A stretch of 40,859 nt of DNA from Sphingosinicella terrae (GCF_003347635.1 NZ_QDFY01000023.1:1-40859); one strand, 5' to 3'; positions 1 to 9,812 are shown, numbered from the stretch's first letter. Program-made: numbers and translations. Notes: a model not told the origin generated them from the sequence alone.

Positions 1-89
1 CTGATGACAAGCAGCGCCCAGCGATCTCCAATCAGTTCGAGCGCCCCTGCAATCGAGCAGCGCATACCGGCGAAGGATTTCGGCTTCAT
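1..89 (-). CDS. HxlR-family transcriptional regulator (N-terminal part, cut by window edge)
   Basis: Only the first 29 codons lie in the window. Read on the minus strand from the ATG at 89, the peptide begins MKPKSFAGMRCSIAGALELI and continues GDRWALLVIR. Cys-Ser-Ile-Ala, Leu-Glu-x-Ile-Gly and Trp-x-Leu-Leu-x-Ile-Arg are the hallmark start of HxlR winged-helix repressors, many of which sense aldehydes or electrophiles through that cysteine (Cys11 here). A GGGAGAGA stretch just upstream can serve as ribosome binding site. It lies downstream of, and on the same strand as, the PRISE reductase (287-1348), with about 200 nt between. The family call rests on a short but distinctive segment; target and ligand are unknown. 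Confidence 0.7.
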   Translation of the reverse strand, partial: MKPKSFAGMRCSIAGALELIGDRWALLVI

Positions 90-286
90 TCTCTCCCAAC
101 CCTAGCGACTTCAATCATTGAAGTATGAGCTCGGAGCGCAATGTGCAAGAGGCTTCATTTCTCATCGAGCTGGCGCCGGCGTGGGTGCTAAGCGGGATCG
201 ACCTCGGGTCCGGACTTCCGCCTTTACCTTCATGGCGAGGACGACAGCCAGTATGGGATCGGCCAATCCGGCGATTCTGCTGAAGT
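90..286. other. Intergenic spacer, no gene seen
   Basis: About 200 nt between the regulator start and the reductase stop. A short inverted repeat (GGAT...ATCC, near 256-271) lies just past the reductase stop but has no T-tract. No other gene or RNA was recognised. Confidence 0.4.
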
Positions 287-1348
287 CTACGGGATGAGGC
301 GCTCTGCCCGCAGCCGCGCAAACAGGTCGAAGAATGCATCGTCCGTGGATCGGTAAACGGTGAAGCCAAGCTTACGGCTCTTGCTCATGTCGGTGACCAC
401 TTCGATTGGACGACCAAGGTCGGCGTCCGTGTGCCACGGAGAAGAAAGCCGCTCCAGGTCCGGCTCGACCAACCCATCGCGCTCGGCGATGCTGCGCCAC
501 ACCGGACTGTCATCTGCCATCTGCACTTCCAGCGGTAGGACCGAGCCGTCGAACTCGGCAGGCTCGAGGCCGAACCATTCCGCGAGGCGTCCCCACATCC
601 AGCTCCAGCGGAAGACGTCGCCATTAACCACATTAAACGCCTCATTCTGCGCCTCGGGCGTAGTCGCAGCCCAGAGCAGATGACGGGAGAGCAGCCGGGC
701 GTCGGTCATGTCGGTAAGCCCGTTCCACTGAGCGGCAGAGCCGGGGAAGCGGAACGGACGGCCCGTCTCGCGGCACAACGTGGCGTAGACGGCTAGGGTG
801 GTGCCCATATTCATCGCATTGCCAACCGCTACGCCGATCACGGTGTGCGGCCGGTGGACGCTCCACGAGAAGTCATCGCGCTCGGCAGCGGCGAACACCT
901 CGTCCTCCTGCGCATAATAGAAATTCTCGACGTCGAGACGCCCCTGATCCTCCCGGAAGGGCGTCTGCGGCAGCGCGCCGTTTCCATACGCCTCGAACGG
1001 CCCGAGATAATGTTTGAGGCCCGTCACCAGCGCGACGTGCCGGGTGCTGCCACCCGCGCGCAGCCCGCCCAGAAGGTTGCGCACCATCTCTGCGTTGACC
1101 CGGATATTCTCCGCTTCGCTGTCCTGCCGCAGCCAAGTCGTGATGAACACCGCGTCTGGGCGGAGATTGGCCAGCGCGGCGGCGGTTGCGGCCCCGTCCT
1201 GTAGGTCGGCTGCGACCGGCATAATGCCCGATTGCCGGCCCGGACGGCGGGAAAGGCCGTGCACCGTCCAGCCTTCGCTCAGGAGAAGATCCGCCGTCGC
1301 GCTGCCGATGATCCCGCTTGCGCCCACCACCAGTGCCGTACGTGCCAT
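287..1348 (-). CDS. SDR-family reductase of the PRISE (progesterone 5-beta-reductase/iridoid synthase-like) type
   Basis: 353 residues, Rossmann fold. The N-terminal nucleotide-binding motif GASGIIG sits at residues 9-15. PRISE-specific signatures follow: TGLKHYLGPF with the conserved Lys112, and NFYYAQED with Tyr144/Tyr145, the positions corresponding to the catalytic Lys and Tyr of plant progesterone 5-beta-reductases. RPHTVIG (about 166-172) is also typical. Family members reduce activated C=C bonds (enones) with NADPH; bacterial members are mostly uncharacterised. Length matches the family. The ATG at 1348 has a weak upstream ribosome binding site. The gene is separated from the catabolic block by a gene-poor stretch with a tRNA scar, so it may not belong to the same functional unit. 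Family call is solid; substrate unknown. Confidence 0.85.
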   Translation of the reverse strand: MARTALVVGASGIIGSATADLLLSEGWTVHGLSRRPGRQSGIMPVAADLQDGAATAAALANLRPDAVFITTWLRQDSEAENIRVNAEMVRNLLGGLRAGGSTRHVALVTGLKHYLGPFEAYGNGALPQTPFREDQGRLDVENFYYAQEDEVFAAAERDDFSWSVHRPHTVIGVAVGNAMNMGTTLAVYATLCRETGRPFRFPGSAAQWNGLTDMTDARLLSRHLLWAATTPEAQNEAFNVVNGDVFRWSWMWGRLAEWFGLEPAEFDGSVLPLEVQMADDSPVWRSIAERDGLVEPDLERLSSPWHTDADLGRPIEVVTDMSKSRKLGFTVYRSTDDAFFDLFARLRAERLIP

Positions 1349-1809
1349 TATCGAGTCCCGTCTTCTGGAGGGCGCAACTCAACGGTCGCGCTAACAATCG
1401 CACACCAACGTCTCGGAGGCGGACCAGGGCGCAAGACCCCCCTAATTGGCTCCGCTGGCTCTGCGTTTGTCACGCGTAGCGCCGGAGCGTCCGAGTTCGC
1501 TAGGGAAGTGTCTCAAAGCAGACCGACCGCTCACGGCCAGGTCCAGCCGAAAAGCGCCTAGGCGGGAGCGCGCCCTTCCCAGCCGCCCAGGAGGCTTTAC
1601 AACACTTCCGAATGCGGACGTTTGGAGAGATTCTCAGTACACGCTCCATCAATCGGACTCCAACCCGATCAGGCGAACGGCGGGCCGCGAGCGGCTCGAG
1701 CTTCCCAATTACCTCAAGGAGGTCTCAGCTCGTCCCATACCGCTCGCTACCTAGCCTGCTACCTTTTGAATTTCGGCAGGAGGAGGGGGCTGCTAAGTGC
1801 TTGAAAAGG
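1349..1809. other. Gene-poor stretch beside the tRNA scar
   Basis: About 460 nt with no convincing reading frame on either strand. Only short frames without recognisable motifs occur. A small inverted repeat (ATCGG-N8-CCGAT, around 1651-1668) is present. Together with the broken tRNA that follows, it looks like junction sequence between two blocks of genes. Confidence 0.4.
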
Positions 1810-1882
1810 TGGTGGACGCACTAGGGCTCGAACCTAGGACCCGCTGATTAAGAGTGAGGTGCTCCCACCGCTTTATGCGGGC
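1810..1882 (-). pseudogene. Degenerate tRNA-Lys(CTT); intact 3' half, broken 5' half (candidate att scar)
   Basis: On the minus strand, positions 1854 to 1810 form a perfect tRNA 3' half. There is an anticodon loop CTCTTAA (anticodon CTT, Lys), the 3' anticodon stem TCAGC, a 5-bp T-stem (CTAGG/CCTAG) enclosing loop TTCGAGC, acceptor strand TGCGTCC, discriminator A and an encoded CCA. Upstream of the anticodon loop the match breaks down. CCTCA cannot pair with TCAGC, the D-stem does not form, and the acceptor 5' strand is not GGACGCA, although GGTGGGAGCA still resembles a D-loop and D-stem. A functional tRNA is therefore unlikely. Tyrosine recombinases commonly integrate at exactly this anticodon-to-3'-end segment, so this may be an attachment-site duplicate left by an integrated element. 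No integrase lies in the window. Confidence 0.6.
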
Positions 1883-1957
1883 TTTGCGCCCGTTGCGGAA
1901 ACTGATGGAGAGGTCGTGGAAAGCGGCCTTCCGTCCTAGCCTTATCGGGCGTGACGA

Positions 1958-2275
1958 TCAGTCTTCCGGCGCGATCTGCACGCATAGTCCGTCGGGAGCG
2001 TCTTCGACCCGGATCTGGCAGGAAAGCCGCGAGTAGCGCGTCCGGTGATCGGAGGAGTCCAGCAGGTCGTTCTCGTCCGCCGACATCTCCGGCAGGCTGT
2101 CGATGAATTCCGGATCCACATGAACGTGACAGGTCGCGCAGGAGCAGCATCCGCCGCAGAAGGCGAGCAGCTCGTCGAAGCCGTTCTCGCGTATGACCTC
2201 CATGACCGATAGGCCGGCCTCGGCCTCGACCTGCGCCTCGGTGCCGTCGCGGGTCCTGATCCTGATCGTCGGCAT
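1958..2275 (-). CDS. [2Fe-2S] ferredoxin, adrenodoxin/putidaredoxin type
   Basis: 105 residues starting at the ATG at 2275 ([11 protein letters not shown]). The cluster ligands fit the adrenodoxin-type pattern C-x5-C-x2-C...C: Cys40, Cys46, Cys49 in [12 protein letters not shown] and Cys86 in RLSCQIRV. Two extra cysteines (43, 44) lie inside the binding loop, where putidaredoxin has small residues. Such ferredoxins carry single electrons from a flavin reductase to bacterial class I P450s or to dicamba-O-demethylase-type Rieske oxygenases. It follows frmA by 11 nt on the same strand, so the two are probably co-transcribed. It is the only ferredoxin in the window, and the natural partner for the P450 at 5605-6831 and perhaps for the Rieske enzymes; the reductase at 25592-26830 could feed it. 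Confidence 0.92.
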   Translation of the reverse strand: MPTIRIRTRDGTEAQVEAEAGLSVMEVIRENGFDELLAFCGGCCSCATCHVHVDPEFIDSLPEMSADENDLLDSSDHRTRYSRLSCQIRVEDAPDGLCVQIAPED

Positions 2276-2286
2276 GCCTGTCCCCT

Positions 2287-3399
<1,113 letters not shown>

Positions 3400-3433
3400 G
3401 GCATCTCCTGCGCGGCTGGCGCTTCCCGCATAA

Positions 3434-3462
3434 GCGCCGCTTTTGGAGCAGGTCCAATCGGA
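3434..3462 (-). promoter_or_regulatory. Putative promoter with TTGGAC -35-like box ahead of frmA
   Basis: On the minus strand the 12-mer TCCGATTGGACC (3462-3451) is followed, 17 nt after TTGGAC, by CTTATG. This fits an alphaproteobacterial -35/-10 arrangement upstream of the frmA ATG. The same 12-mer occurs at 20561-20572, and its core ATTGGACC at 29933-29940 and 39821-39828, each time upstream of a gene. Assignment is by inspection only. Confidence 0.4.
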
Positions 3463-3636
3463 TCGGCCGCTCCGATTCATAAGCAGGGCCGATAGCCACG
3501 GCGGCAGGAGAGCCACTTCGAGCCGCGGCGATCCGGCATCACCTCCATCTATGGCAGCTATCCGTGCGACCGTTTTCTCAGCTGGTCCGCTCGCGGCTAG
3601 GCATGGGCGAGTGCGCTGACCGGCGGGAGAATGAGA

Positions 3637-4329
3637 ATGCACCTGAAGCTGTTCTTTGCCCCGGGCGCCTGCTCGCGCGTCTCCCTGATCGCGCTGGAGG
3701 AGCTCGGCGTCGATTACGAGACGCATCTGGTCGCCTTCATGAAGGGCGAGCACCGGTCGCCGGACTATCTGGCGATGAACCCCGCCGGAAAGGTGCCGCT
3801 GCTGGTCGCCGACGGGCGGCCGGTTGCGCAGAATGCAGCCATCCTCACCTTCCTGGCCCGCGCCTTTCCCGAGGCCGGCTTGCTGCCTTTCGGCGGCAAT
3901 CCGTTCGAGGAGGCGCGGATATTGAGCCAGCTGGTCTGGTGCGCCTCGGACCTCCACCCGATCGTCACGCGGATCAGGCTGCCCTTCTTCTTCTGCGACC
4001 TGCCCGGCGGCCCTGAACAGGTGCGTGCCAAGGCGGAGGAGGCCATGCGCGCCCAGCTTGCGCCCGCCGAGGCGCTGCTCGGCCGGCAGCCCTGGCTGCT
4101 CGGCGAGAATTTCTCGGCCGTCGACGCCTATTTCTACTGGGTGTGGTTCCGCATCACCGGAGCGGGGTTCGATAGCGCGGCCTATCCGAATATCGGTGCC
4201 CATTATCGACGGATGGAGTCGCGGACCAGCGTCCAGCGGGTGATTGCCCGCGAGGCGGAGGCCGAGGCCGAGCTCGACTCCAGGGGGCTCGCCTTCAAGA
4301 TCCCGGTTCCGCCCGCTCCCACCGCGTGA
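3637..4329 (+). CDS. Glutathione S-transferase, beta-class-like
   Basis: About 230 residues from the ATG at 3637. An ATG six bases earlier (3631) abuts the GGGAG ribosome binding site, so 3637 is the better start. The N-terminal thioredoxin-like domain shows [17 protein letters not shown] with Cys12/Ser13, matching the PGACS motif and active cysteine of beta-class GSTs. A GKVPLLV segment with the cis-proline follows, then NAAILTFLA in place of the usual ES-A-I helix start, then an alpha-helical C-terminal domain. The stop overlaps the pobA GTG by four bases, implying translational coupling. In aromatic clusters GSTs cleave aryl ethers, dehalogenate, isomerise ring-cleavage products or conjugate electrophiles; which applies here is not visible. 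Confidence 0.85.
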   Translation: MHLKLFFAPGACSRVSLIALEELGVDYETHLVAFMKGEHRSPDYLAMNPAGKVPLLVADGRPVAQNAAILTFLARAFPEAGLLPFGGNPFEEARILSQLVWCASDLHPIVTRIRLPFFFCDLPGGPEQVRAKAEEAMRAQLAPAEALLGRQPWLLGENFSAVDAYFYWVWFRITGAGFDSAAYPNIGAHYRRMESRTSVQRVIAREAEAEAELDSRGLAFKIPVPPAPTA

Positions 4330-5495
4330 ACACCGCGGTCGCGATCATCGGCGCCGGACCGGCCGGGCTGCTGCTCGGCCACGCCCTGCATGCGGCCGGC
4401 GTCGAAGCGGTCATCCTCGAGCGTCAGACCCGCGCCCATGTCGAAGGCCGCATCCGCGCCGGCGTGCTCGAGCGCACCACCACCGACCTGGTCGAAAGGC
4501 TCGGTCTCGGGGACCGGCTGCGCCGCGAGGGCATGATCGAGACCGGCTTCAGCCTGGCCGACGGGCAGCGGCTGATCCGCATCGACGTCGAGGCGCTGAC
4601 GGGCAGGCAGCTGACCGTCTACGGCCAGACGGAGCTGACCAAGGACCTGATAGAGGCGGCGGGCGTCAGGGGCCTCGAGATCGTCTGGGAGGCCGCGGAT
4701 GTCGCCCTCCACGGCCTCGATTCCGAGGCGCCGGAAGTCAGCTTCGCGCGCGACGGGCGCCCCGAGCGGCTGCGATGCGCGTTCGTCGCTGGCTGCGACG
4801 GCTATCACGGCGTCTCCCGGCGCGCCGTTCCCGCCGCCGCCGGCCGGGAATATGAACGCGCCTATCCGTTCGGATGGCTCGGCATCCTTGCCGACGTGCC
4901 GCCCTGCCATCACGAGCTCATCTATTCGAACCATGAGCGCGGCTTTGCTTTGGCCTCGATGCGCTCGCCGACGCGCAGCCGCTACTATGTCCAGGTTCCC
5001 CTCGACGAGAAGCTTGAGGACTGGCCCGACGAGCGTCTCTGGGACGAGCTCGCCGTCAGGCTCGGACCGGAGGCGGCGGCGGCGATGACGCGAGGCCCTG
5101 CGCTCGAGAAGTCGATCGCGCCCTTGAGATCGTTCGTGTTCGAGCCGATGCGCTTCGGCCGGCTGTGCCTTGCCGGCGATGCCGCCCACATCGTACCGCC
5201 GACCGGCGCCAAGGGGCTCAATCTCGCCGCGTCCGACGTGGCTTATCTGTCGGAGGCCCTGATCGCCTGGTTCCGTCGCGGGGAGGGCGCGCTGGTCGAG
5301 GGCTATTCCGAGCGGGCCCTCGCCCGGGTCTGGAAGGCGGCGCGGTTCAGCTGGTACCTGACCAACCTCATGCACCGCTTCCCCGGCGCGGGAGCCTTCG
5401 ATCGGGCGATGCAGGTGGCGGAGCTCGATTATGTGGCGGGCTCGGCGGCGATGCGCACCGCGATCGCCGAGAATTATGTCGGCCTGCCGCTCTGA
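4326..5495 (+). CDS. pobA: 4-hydroxybenzoate 3-monooxygenase
   Basis: 389 residues, FAD- and NADPH-dependent class A flavin monooxygenase converting 4-hydroxybenzoate to protocatechuate in the cytoplasm. It starts at GTG 4326, overlapping the GST stop (GTGA). Diagnostic features are the dinucleotide motif GAGPAG (9-14), ER at 32-33, GRIRAGVLE (41-49, binding the FAD and NADPH side), a substrate-pocket segment [13 protein letters not shown] with the Ser-x-Arg pair that holds the carboxylate, the Tyr in [28 protein letters not shown] near 285-302, and the C-terminal ENYVGLP with the active-site Tyr384. All landmark residues of characterised PobA enzymes appear kept. No pobR neighbour is present. 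It lies directly upstream of the P450 predicted to make its substrate. Confidence 0.95.
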   Translation: MNTAVAIIGAGPAGLLLGHALHAAGVEAVILERQTRAHVEGRIRAGVLERTTTDLVERLGLGDRLRREGMIETGFSLADGQRLIRIDVEALTGRQLTVYGQTELTKDLIEAAGVRGLEIVWEAADVALHGLDSEAPEVSFARDGRPERLRCAFVAGCDGYHGVSRRAVPAAAGREYERAYPFGWLGILADVPPCHHELIYSNHERGFALASMRSPTRSRYYVQVPLDEKLEDWPDERLWDELAVRLGPEAAAAMTRGPALEKSIAPLRSFVFEPMRFGRLCLAGDAAHIVPPTGAKGLNLAASDVAYLSEALIAWFRRGEGALVEGYSERALARVWKAARFSWYLTNLMHRFPGAGAFDRAMQVAELDYVAGSAAMRTAIAENYVGLPL

Positions 5496-5554
5496 ACGAG
5501 GGACCGGATAGTCCAGCCTTATAGCTGGCATCGGGCGAAGCGTTTTCCCTCTTC

Positions 5555-5593
5555 CGGGCACGCCCGCTATCAAGAATCCGGCCCATCGGCCGG
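5555..5593 (+). promoter_or_regulatory. Leader hairpins ahead of the P450 ribosome binding site
   Basis: Two palindromes precede the P450: CGGGCACGCCCG (5555-5566) and CCGGCC-CATC-GGCCGG (5578-5593). The second ends directly against the GGGGAGGA ribosome binding site (5592-5599). They could influence translation or termination between pobA and the P450 gene; no T-tract follows either. Function is unproven. Confidence 0.3.
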
Positions 5594-5604
5594 GGAGGAT
5601 CGAG

Positions 5605-6831
5605 ATGGAGCGCGCATCGACGCAGGCCGAGCCGCAGGCGCTCGCGCGCGGCTGTCCCACGCTGCCCGTCGATCCGTTCGACGAGGCCTTTCTGGCCGAC
5701 CCTTATGCGCATCATGAATCGATCCGCGATGCCGGACCGGTCGTCTGGCTCGAGCGGATCGGCGCCTTTGGCATGGCCCGCTACGCGCAGGTGCAGGCGG
5801 CCCTGCGCGATCATGAGACCTATTGCTCGGGCCGCGGCGTCGGGCTGGCCGACTTCGCCAAGGAGGAGCCGTGGCGGCCGCCGTCGCTGCTGCTGGAGGC
5901 CGATCCGCCGCTCCACGACCGCACGCGCGGCCTGATGAACCGGATCGTCTCGCTCAAGGCGCTGAAGGCGCTGCGCCCGACCTGGGCGGCGCACGCCGAG
6001 GCGCTGGCCGACGAGCTGCTGGAGAAGAGGCGTTTCGACGCGGTTGCCGATCTGGGGGAGGCCTATCCGATGCGGGTCTTTCCCGACGCGATCGGGGTTC
6101 CCGCGGAAGGGCGCGAGCAGCTGCTCGTCTATGCGGCCGCGACGTTCAACGCCTTCGGCCCTCGGAACGCCGTGTTCGAGCGCGGCAACGCAATTGCGGG
6201 CGACGCCGTCGCCTGGGTCGCGCAGGCCTGCAAGCGCGAGAATCTCGCGCCCGGAGGATGGGGGAGGGCGGTGTACGAGGCCGCCGACACGGGCGAATGC
6301 ACGTCCGAGGAAGCGGAGCGCCTGGTCCGCTCCTTCCTTTCGGCCGGGGTCGACACGACGGTCAACGGCATCAGCCACATGATCCTCGCGCTCGCGACCC
6401 ACCCCGACCAGTGGGAGCGGCTTCGCGCCGAGCCCGGGCTGGCGAAGAGGGCGTTCGAGGAGAGCCTGCGCTGGGACTCGACGGTGCAGACCTTCTTCCG
6501 CACGACGGCGCGGGACGTGACGGTGGAGGGAACCTCGATCCCTGAGGGATCCAAGGTCCTGCTCTTCCTCGCCGCGGCCAATCGCGACCCGCGCAGATGG
6601 GAGGCGCCGGACCGCTACGACCTCTCGCGCGCGACCAGCGGCCATGTCGGGTTCGGGTTCGGGATCCATCAATGCCTCGGGCAGATGGTGGCCCGGTTCG
6701 AGGGCGAGCTGGTGCTGGAGGCCTTGATCCCCCGGGTGCGCGAGATCAGGCTGGCGGGCGAGCCGGAGCGCCGGCTCAACAACACGCTCCACGCGATCGC
6801 CAGCCTGCCGGTCGAGATCGAGCCCGCCTGA
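5605..6831 (+). CDS. Cytochrome P450, CYP199-like (predicted 4-methoxybenzoate O-demethylase)
   Basis: 408 residues, soluble class I P450. The heme-binding loop is GFGFGIHQCLGQ with Cys357 as thiolate ligand, ExxR is Glu286/Arg289, and the I-helix acid-alcohol pair is Asp250-Thr251 in SAGVDTT. Residues known to hold 4-methoxybenzoate in CYP199A enzymes have clear counterparts: Arg91 and Ser94 (RPPS), Ser243 and Ser246, Phe181, Phe184 and a Phe in TFFRT (297-298). The expected reaction is O2-dependent O-demethylation of a para-methoxybenzoate to 4-hydroxybenzoate plus formaldehyde. PobA just upstream and FrmA nearby would consume the two products. A GGGGAGGA ribosome binding site precedes the ATG. 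Electrons probably come from the ferredoxin at 1958-2275. The substrate is inference from pocket residues. Confidence 0.9.
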   Translation: MERASTQAEPQALARGCPTLPVDPFDEAFLADPYAHHESIRDAGPVVWLERIGAFGMARYAQVQAALRDHETYCSGRGVGLADFAKEEPWRPPSLLLEADPPLHDRTRGLMNRIVSLKALKALRPTWAAHAEALADELLEKRRFDAVADLGEAYPMRVFPDAIGVPAEGREQLLVYAAATFNAFGPRNAVFERGNAIAGDAVAWVAQACKRENLAPGGWGRAVYEAADTGECTSEEAERLVRSFLSAGVDTTVNGISHMILALATHPDQWERLRAEPGLAKRAFEESLRWDSTVQTFFRTTARDVTVEGTSIPEGSKVLLFLAAANRDPRRWEAPDRYDLSRATSGHVGFGFGIHQCLGQMVARFEGELVLEALIPRVREIRLAGEPERRLNNTLHAIASLPVEIEPA

Positions 6832-6842
6832 GGGACAGGATC

Positions 6843-7622
6843 ATGCAGCACCGCTTTGTCGATCTATCCATCTATCTGGAAAATGACGTCATCACCGATC
6901 CGCCTTTCATGCGTCCGAAGATCACCTACCAGACGCATGCCGAGACGGTCGCGGAGCTGCAGCATTTCTTCCCGGGCGTGACGGCGCAGGACACGCCCGA
7001 TGCCGCGGGCTTCGCCGCCGCCGAGTGGGTTACGTTGACAACCCACAACGGGACGCATCTCGATGCCCCCTACCATTATCATCCGACGATGGACCGGGGC
7101 GAGCGGGCGATCACGATCGACGAGGTTCCGCTCGACTGGTGCTTCCGCCCGGGCGTGAAGCTGGACTTCCGTCATCTTGAGAACGGCTATGTCGTCACCG
7201 CCGCGGACGTGGAGGCGGAGCTCGAGCGCATCGGCCACGAGCTGCAGCCCTTCGACATCGTCCTCGTCAACACCGCCGCCGGGAAGGCGGTGGGCAACCC
7301 GAACTTCGTCAATATCGGCTGCGGCATGGGCTACGAGGCGACCATGTACCTGCTCGAGCGCGGCGTGCGGGTGACCGGGACCGACGCCTGGTCCTGGGAC
7401 GCACCGTTCAGCTACACCGCGCAGCGGGTGGCCGAGACCGGCGACACGTCGCTGATCTGGGAGGGGCACAAGGCCGGCCGCGACATCGGCTATTGCCACC
7501 TCGAGAAGCTCCACAATCTCGAGGCGTTGCCGCCGTTCGGTTTCACCGTGTCCTGCTTCCCGCACAAGGTGAAGGGCGCCTCAGCGGGCTGGACGCGTGC
7601 CGTCGCGATTTTCGAGGAGTGA
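6843..7622 (+). CDS. Cyclase-family metal-dependent hydrolase (KynB-like fold)
   Basis: 259 residues from the ATG at 6843, 11 nt after the P450 stop. It carries the cyclase/kynurenine-formamidase signature H-x-G-T-H-x-D-x-P-x-x-H: His68, His72, Asp74 and His78 in HNGTHLDAPYHY, the binuclear metal site. A second conserved block is EGHKAGRDIGYCHLEKLHNL near the C-terminus. Family members hydrolyse amides, lactones or related bonds (arylformamidase, isatin hydrolase). It is followed after 3 nt by a flavin monooxygenase, which suggests it acts on an oxygenated product such as a lactone. The substrate cannot be told. An upstream in-frame extension would run inside the P450 gene and is rejected. 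Confidence 0.85.
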   Translation: MQHRFVDLSIYLENDVITDPPFMRPKITYQTHAETVAELQHFFPGVTAQDTPDAAGFAAAEWVTLTTHNGTHLDAPYHYHPTMDRGERAITIDEVPLDWCFRPGVKLDFRHLENGYVVTAADVEAELERIGHELQPFDIVLVNTAAGKAVGNPNFVNIGCGMGYEATMYLLERGVRVTGTDAWSWDAPFSYTAQRVAETGDTSLIWEGHKAGRDIGYCHLEKLHNLEALPPFGFTVSCFPHKVKGASAGWTRAVAIFEE

Positions 7623-7625
7623 AGG

Positions 7626-8753
7626 ATGAGCAAGGGGGCGACTCGCGCGCTGATCGTCGGTGGCGGCATCGGGGGAATGGCCGCCGCCATCGCGCTGCGC
7701 AGGCAGGGGGCGGAGGTCGAGCTCGTCGACATCGACCCCGAATGGAAGGTCTATGGGGCGGGCATCACGATCACCGGCCCGACGCTGAGGGCATTCCGCG
7801 ACCTTGGCCTGTTCGAGGCGATCCAGCGCGAGGGCTTCTTCTCGGTCGGCGGGCACATGTTCCTCTACGACGGAACCCTGCTGTCGAAGACGGTGACGCC
7901 GCCGATCGAGCCGGGGCTCCCCGCGTCCGGCGGGATCATGCGGCCGAAACTGCATCAGATCATGTCGAGCGCCGTTCGGAATGCCGGGGCGAAGGTGAGG
8001 CTCGGCGTCACGGTCGGGCGGCTGGAGCAGGACGAGGACGGCGCCGAGGTCGAGCTCAGCGACGGCTCCGCCGGCCGCTTCGATCTGATCGTCGGGGCAG
8101 ACGGGATCTATTCGGACCTGCGCGCGAAGCTGTTCGAAAGCCCGGTCGCCCCGGTCTATACCGGGCAGATGAGCTGGCGCGTCGTCGCGCCGCGGCCGCC
8201 GGAGATGGATGTCGCCCATTTCTTCTTCGGCCACAAATATGTCGGCGGCATCAATCCCTGCTCGCAAGGCGAGGTGTACGCGTTCATCCTCCATCGCGAA
8301 CCCGAGCCCCGCCGGATTCCGGACGGGGAGAAGGCGGCGTTTCTGCGCGACCTCATGGCCGATTTCGGAGGCTCGATGGCGGTCGTTCGCGACGGGCTGG
8401 GGCCGCATTCGTCGATCGTCCAGCGCCCTTTCGAATATGCGATCCAGCCGCGGCCGTGGCACAAGGGCAGGGTCGTGCTGATCGGCGATGCCGCTCATGC
8501 GACCACGCCCCACCTCGCCAGTGGTGCCGGCATGGCGGTCGAGGACGCCCTGGTGCTTGCCGAGGAGCTGGACCGGGCCGGCGGCGACGTTCCGGCAGCG
8601 CTGGAGGCGTTCACCGGTCGCCGGTACGATCGATGCAAGTTCATCGTCGACAGCAGCGTCGGCATCGCCGCGCGCCAGCTCGAAGGCGCGCCGGCGGAGG
8701 AGATCGGCATGCGCATGGGGCAGGCGATGGGGAAGCTGGCGGAGCCGATCTGA
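7626..8753 (+). CDS. FAD-dependent aromatic monooxygenase (class A, salicylate/UbiH-like)
   Basis: 375 residues. N-terminal FAD motif LIVGGGIGGMAAA (about 9-21). The mid-protein segment LIVGADGIYSDLR is the DG motif of class A hydroxylases, and VLIGDAAHATTPHLASGAGMAVEDA (around 280-304) is the GD/ribityl-binding motif. These enzymes hydroxylate phenolic or hydroxybenzoate rings using NAD(P)H and O2, sometimes with loss of a carboxylate. It lies in the P450-cyclase-monooxygenase-amidohydrolase run. Its TGA overlaps the next ATG by one base (TGATG). The ribosome binding site GAGGAG sits in the end of the cyclase gene. It is distinct in sequence from pobA and from the second monooxygenase at 24363-25481. 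Substrate unknown. Confidence 0.88.
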   Translation: MSKGATRALIVGGGIGGMAAAIALRRQGAEVELVDIDPEWKVYGAGITITGPTLRAFRDLGLFEAIQREGFFSVGGHMFLYDGTLLSKTVTPPIEPGLPASGGIMRPKLHQIMSSAVRNAGAKVRLGVTVGRLEQDEDGAEVELSDGSAGRFDLIVGADGIYSDLRAKLFESPVAPVYTGQMSWRVVAPRPPEMDVAHFFFGHKYVGGINPCSQGEVYAFILHREPEPRRIPDGEKAAFLRDLMADFGGSMAVVRDGLGPHSSIVQRPFEYAIQPRPWHKGRVVLIGDAAHATTPHLASGAGMAVEDALVLAEELDRAGGDVPAALEAFTGRRYDRCKFIVDSSVGIAARQLEGAPAEEIGMRMGQAMGKLAEPI

Positions 8754-9808
8754 TGAACGACGTGATTGCGGCCTGCGGGCATGGACGACGACCGATCCCG
8801 GTCAGGCAACGCGGCACGCATCTGGTGGTCGACATGCATTGCCACCTGAACATCGGCGCGGCGGACGCGCTGATCCGCGCCGAGATTCCCGACCCGCCCA
8901 ATCCGCTTCCCTTTTCCTCGTCCGCTTCCAATGCGGTGAACGCCAGACTGTTCGCCGCGATCGGCCCCAAGCTCAATGGAGTCGAACAGCGTATCGCCGA
9001 CATGGATGCGCTCGGCGTGGACGTGCAGGCGATCAGCCCTTCGCCGGGGCAATATTACTATTTCGCGCCGCCCGAGCTCGGCCGCGACGCCGCCCGCATC
9101 GTCAATGACGGCATCGCCGCCGCCGTGGCGAAGCATCCGGGCCGGCTCGTCGGCATGGGGACGGTGCCGTTCCAGAATGTCGGGATGGCCGTGGAGGAGA
9201 TGCGCCGCTGCGTGGGCGAGCTCGACCTGCGCGGCATCGAGATCAGCTCCAACGTGAACGGCAGGGAACTCGCCGACCCCGAGTTCAGGGCCTTCTTCGC
9301 CGAGGCCGAGGCGCTCGGGGTCCTCATCTTCATGCACCCGCTCGGCTTCACCCATGGGGAGCGGCTGTCGGAGCATTATCTCAACAACATCATCGGCAAT
9401 CCGATCGAGTCGACGATCGCGCTCAGCCACCTGATCTTCGGCGGCGTGCTCGACGCGCATCCCGGGCTGAAGCTCTGCGTGGCCCATGGCGGCGGCTACC
9501 TTCCCGGTTATTGGGGGCGGATGGACCATGCCTATCGGGCGCGGGAGGATTGCCGTCAGCACATCCAGCGCGAGCCCTCCGCCTATCTGCGCCAGGTCTG
9601 GCTCGACACATTGGTGTTCGATCAGGACGAGCTCGACTGGCTGGTCGCGACCCATGGCGCCGACAGGCTCTGCCTGGGAACCGACTATCCGTTCGACATG
9701 GCCGAACCCGATCCGGTCGGCTTCCACGCGCGGCTCGACGACGGTGCCAAGGCCAGGATCCTTGGGCTCAACGCCGCCGGGCTGCTTGGCCTGGTGGTCG
9801 AGGACTAG
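8753..9808 (+). CDS. Amidohydrolase family 2 protein (ACMSD/decarboxylase-like)
   Basis: 351 residues. The TIM-barrel metal ligands are visible: His29 and His31 (VDMHCHLN), His195 (FMHPLGF), His245 (VAHGGGYLPG) and Asp311 (GTDYPFD). This is the layout of the ACMSD-type branch, which includes aminocarboxymuconate-semialdehyde decarboxylase and hydroxybenzoate decarboxylases as well as hydrolases. The start is the ATG that overlaps the preceding stop. A decarboxylase or ring-fission-product hydrolase role would suit its place after an aromatic monooxygenase. It is the last gene of the plus-strand run and converges on the gene at 9813 with a 4-nt gap and no visible terminator. Confidence 0.87.
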   Translation: MNDVIAACGHGRRPIPVRQRGTHLVVDMHCHLNIGAADALIRAEIPDPPNPLPFSSSASNAVNARLFAAIGPKLNGVEQRIADMDALGVDVQAISPSPGQYYYFAPPELGRDAARIVNDGIAAAVAKHPGRLVGMGTVPFQNVGMAVEEMRRCVGELDLRGIEISSNVNGRELADPEFRAFFAEAEALGVLIFMHPLGFTHGERLSEHYLNNIIGNPIESTIALSHLIFGGVLDAHPGLKLCVAHGGGYLPGYWGRMDHAYRAREDCRQHIQREPSAYLRQVWLDTLVFDQDELDWLVATHGADRLCLGTDYPFDMAEPDPVGFHARLDDGAKARILGLNAAGLLGLVVED

Positions 9809-9812
9809 GGCC

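Noticed and set aside
1810-1882. Functional tRNA-Lys gene
   Set aside because: The anticodon stem, D-arm and acceptor 5' strand do not pair, so only the 3' half is sound.
4203-5660. 485-codon open frame opposite pobA
   Set aside because: Antisense by-product of high GC; composition is Arg/Ala/Gly-rich without domains, and pobA is fully intact.
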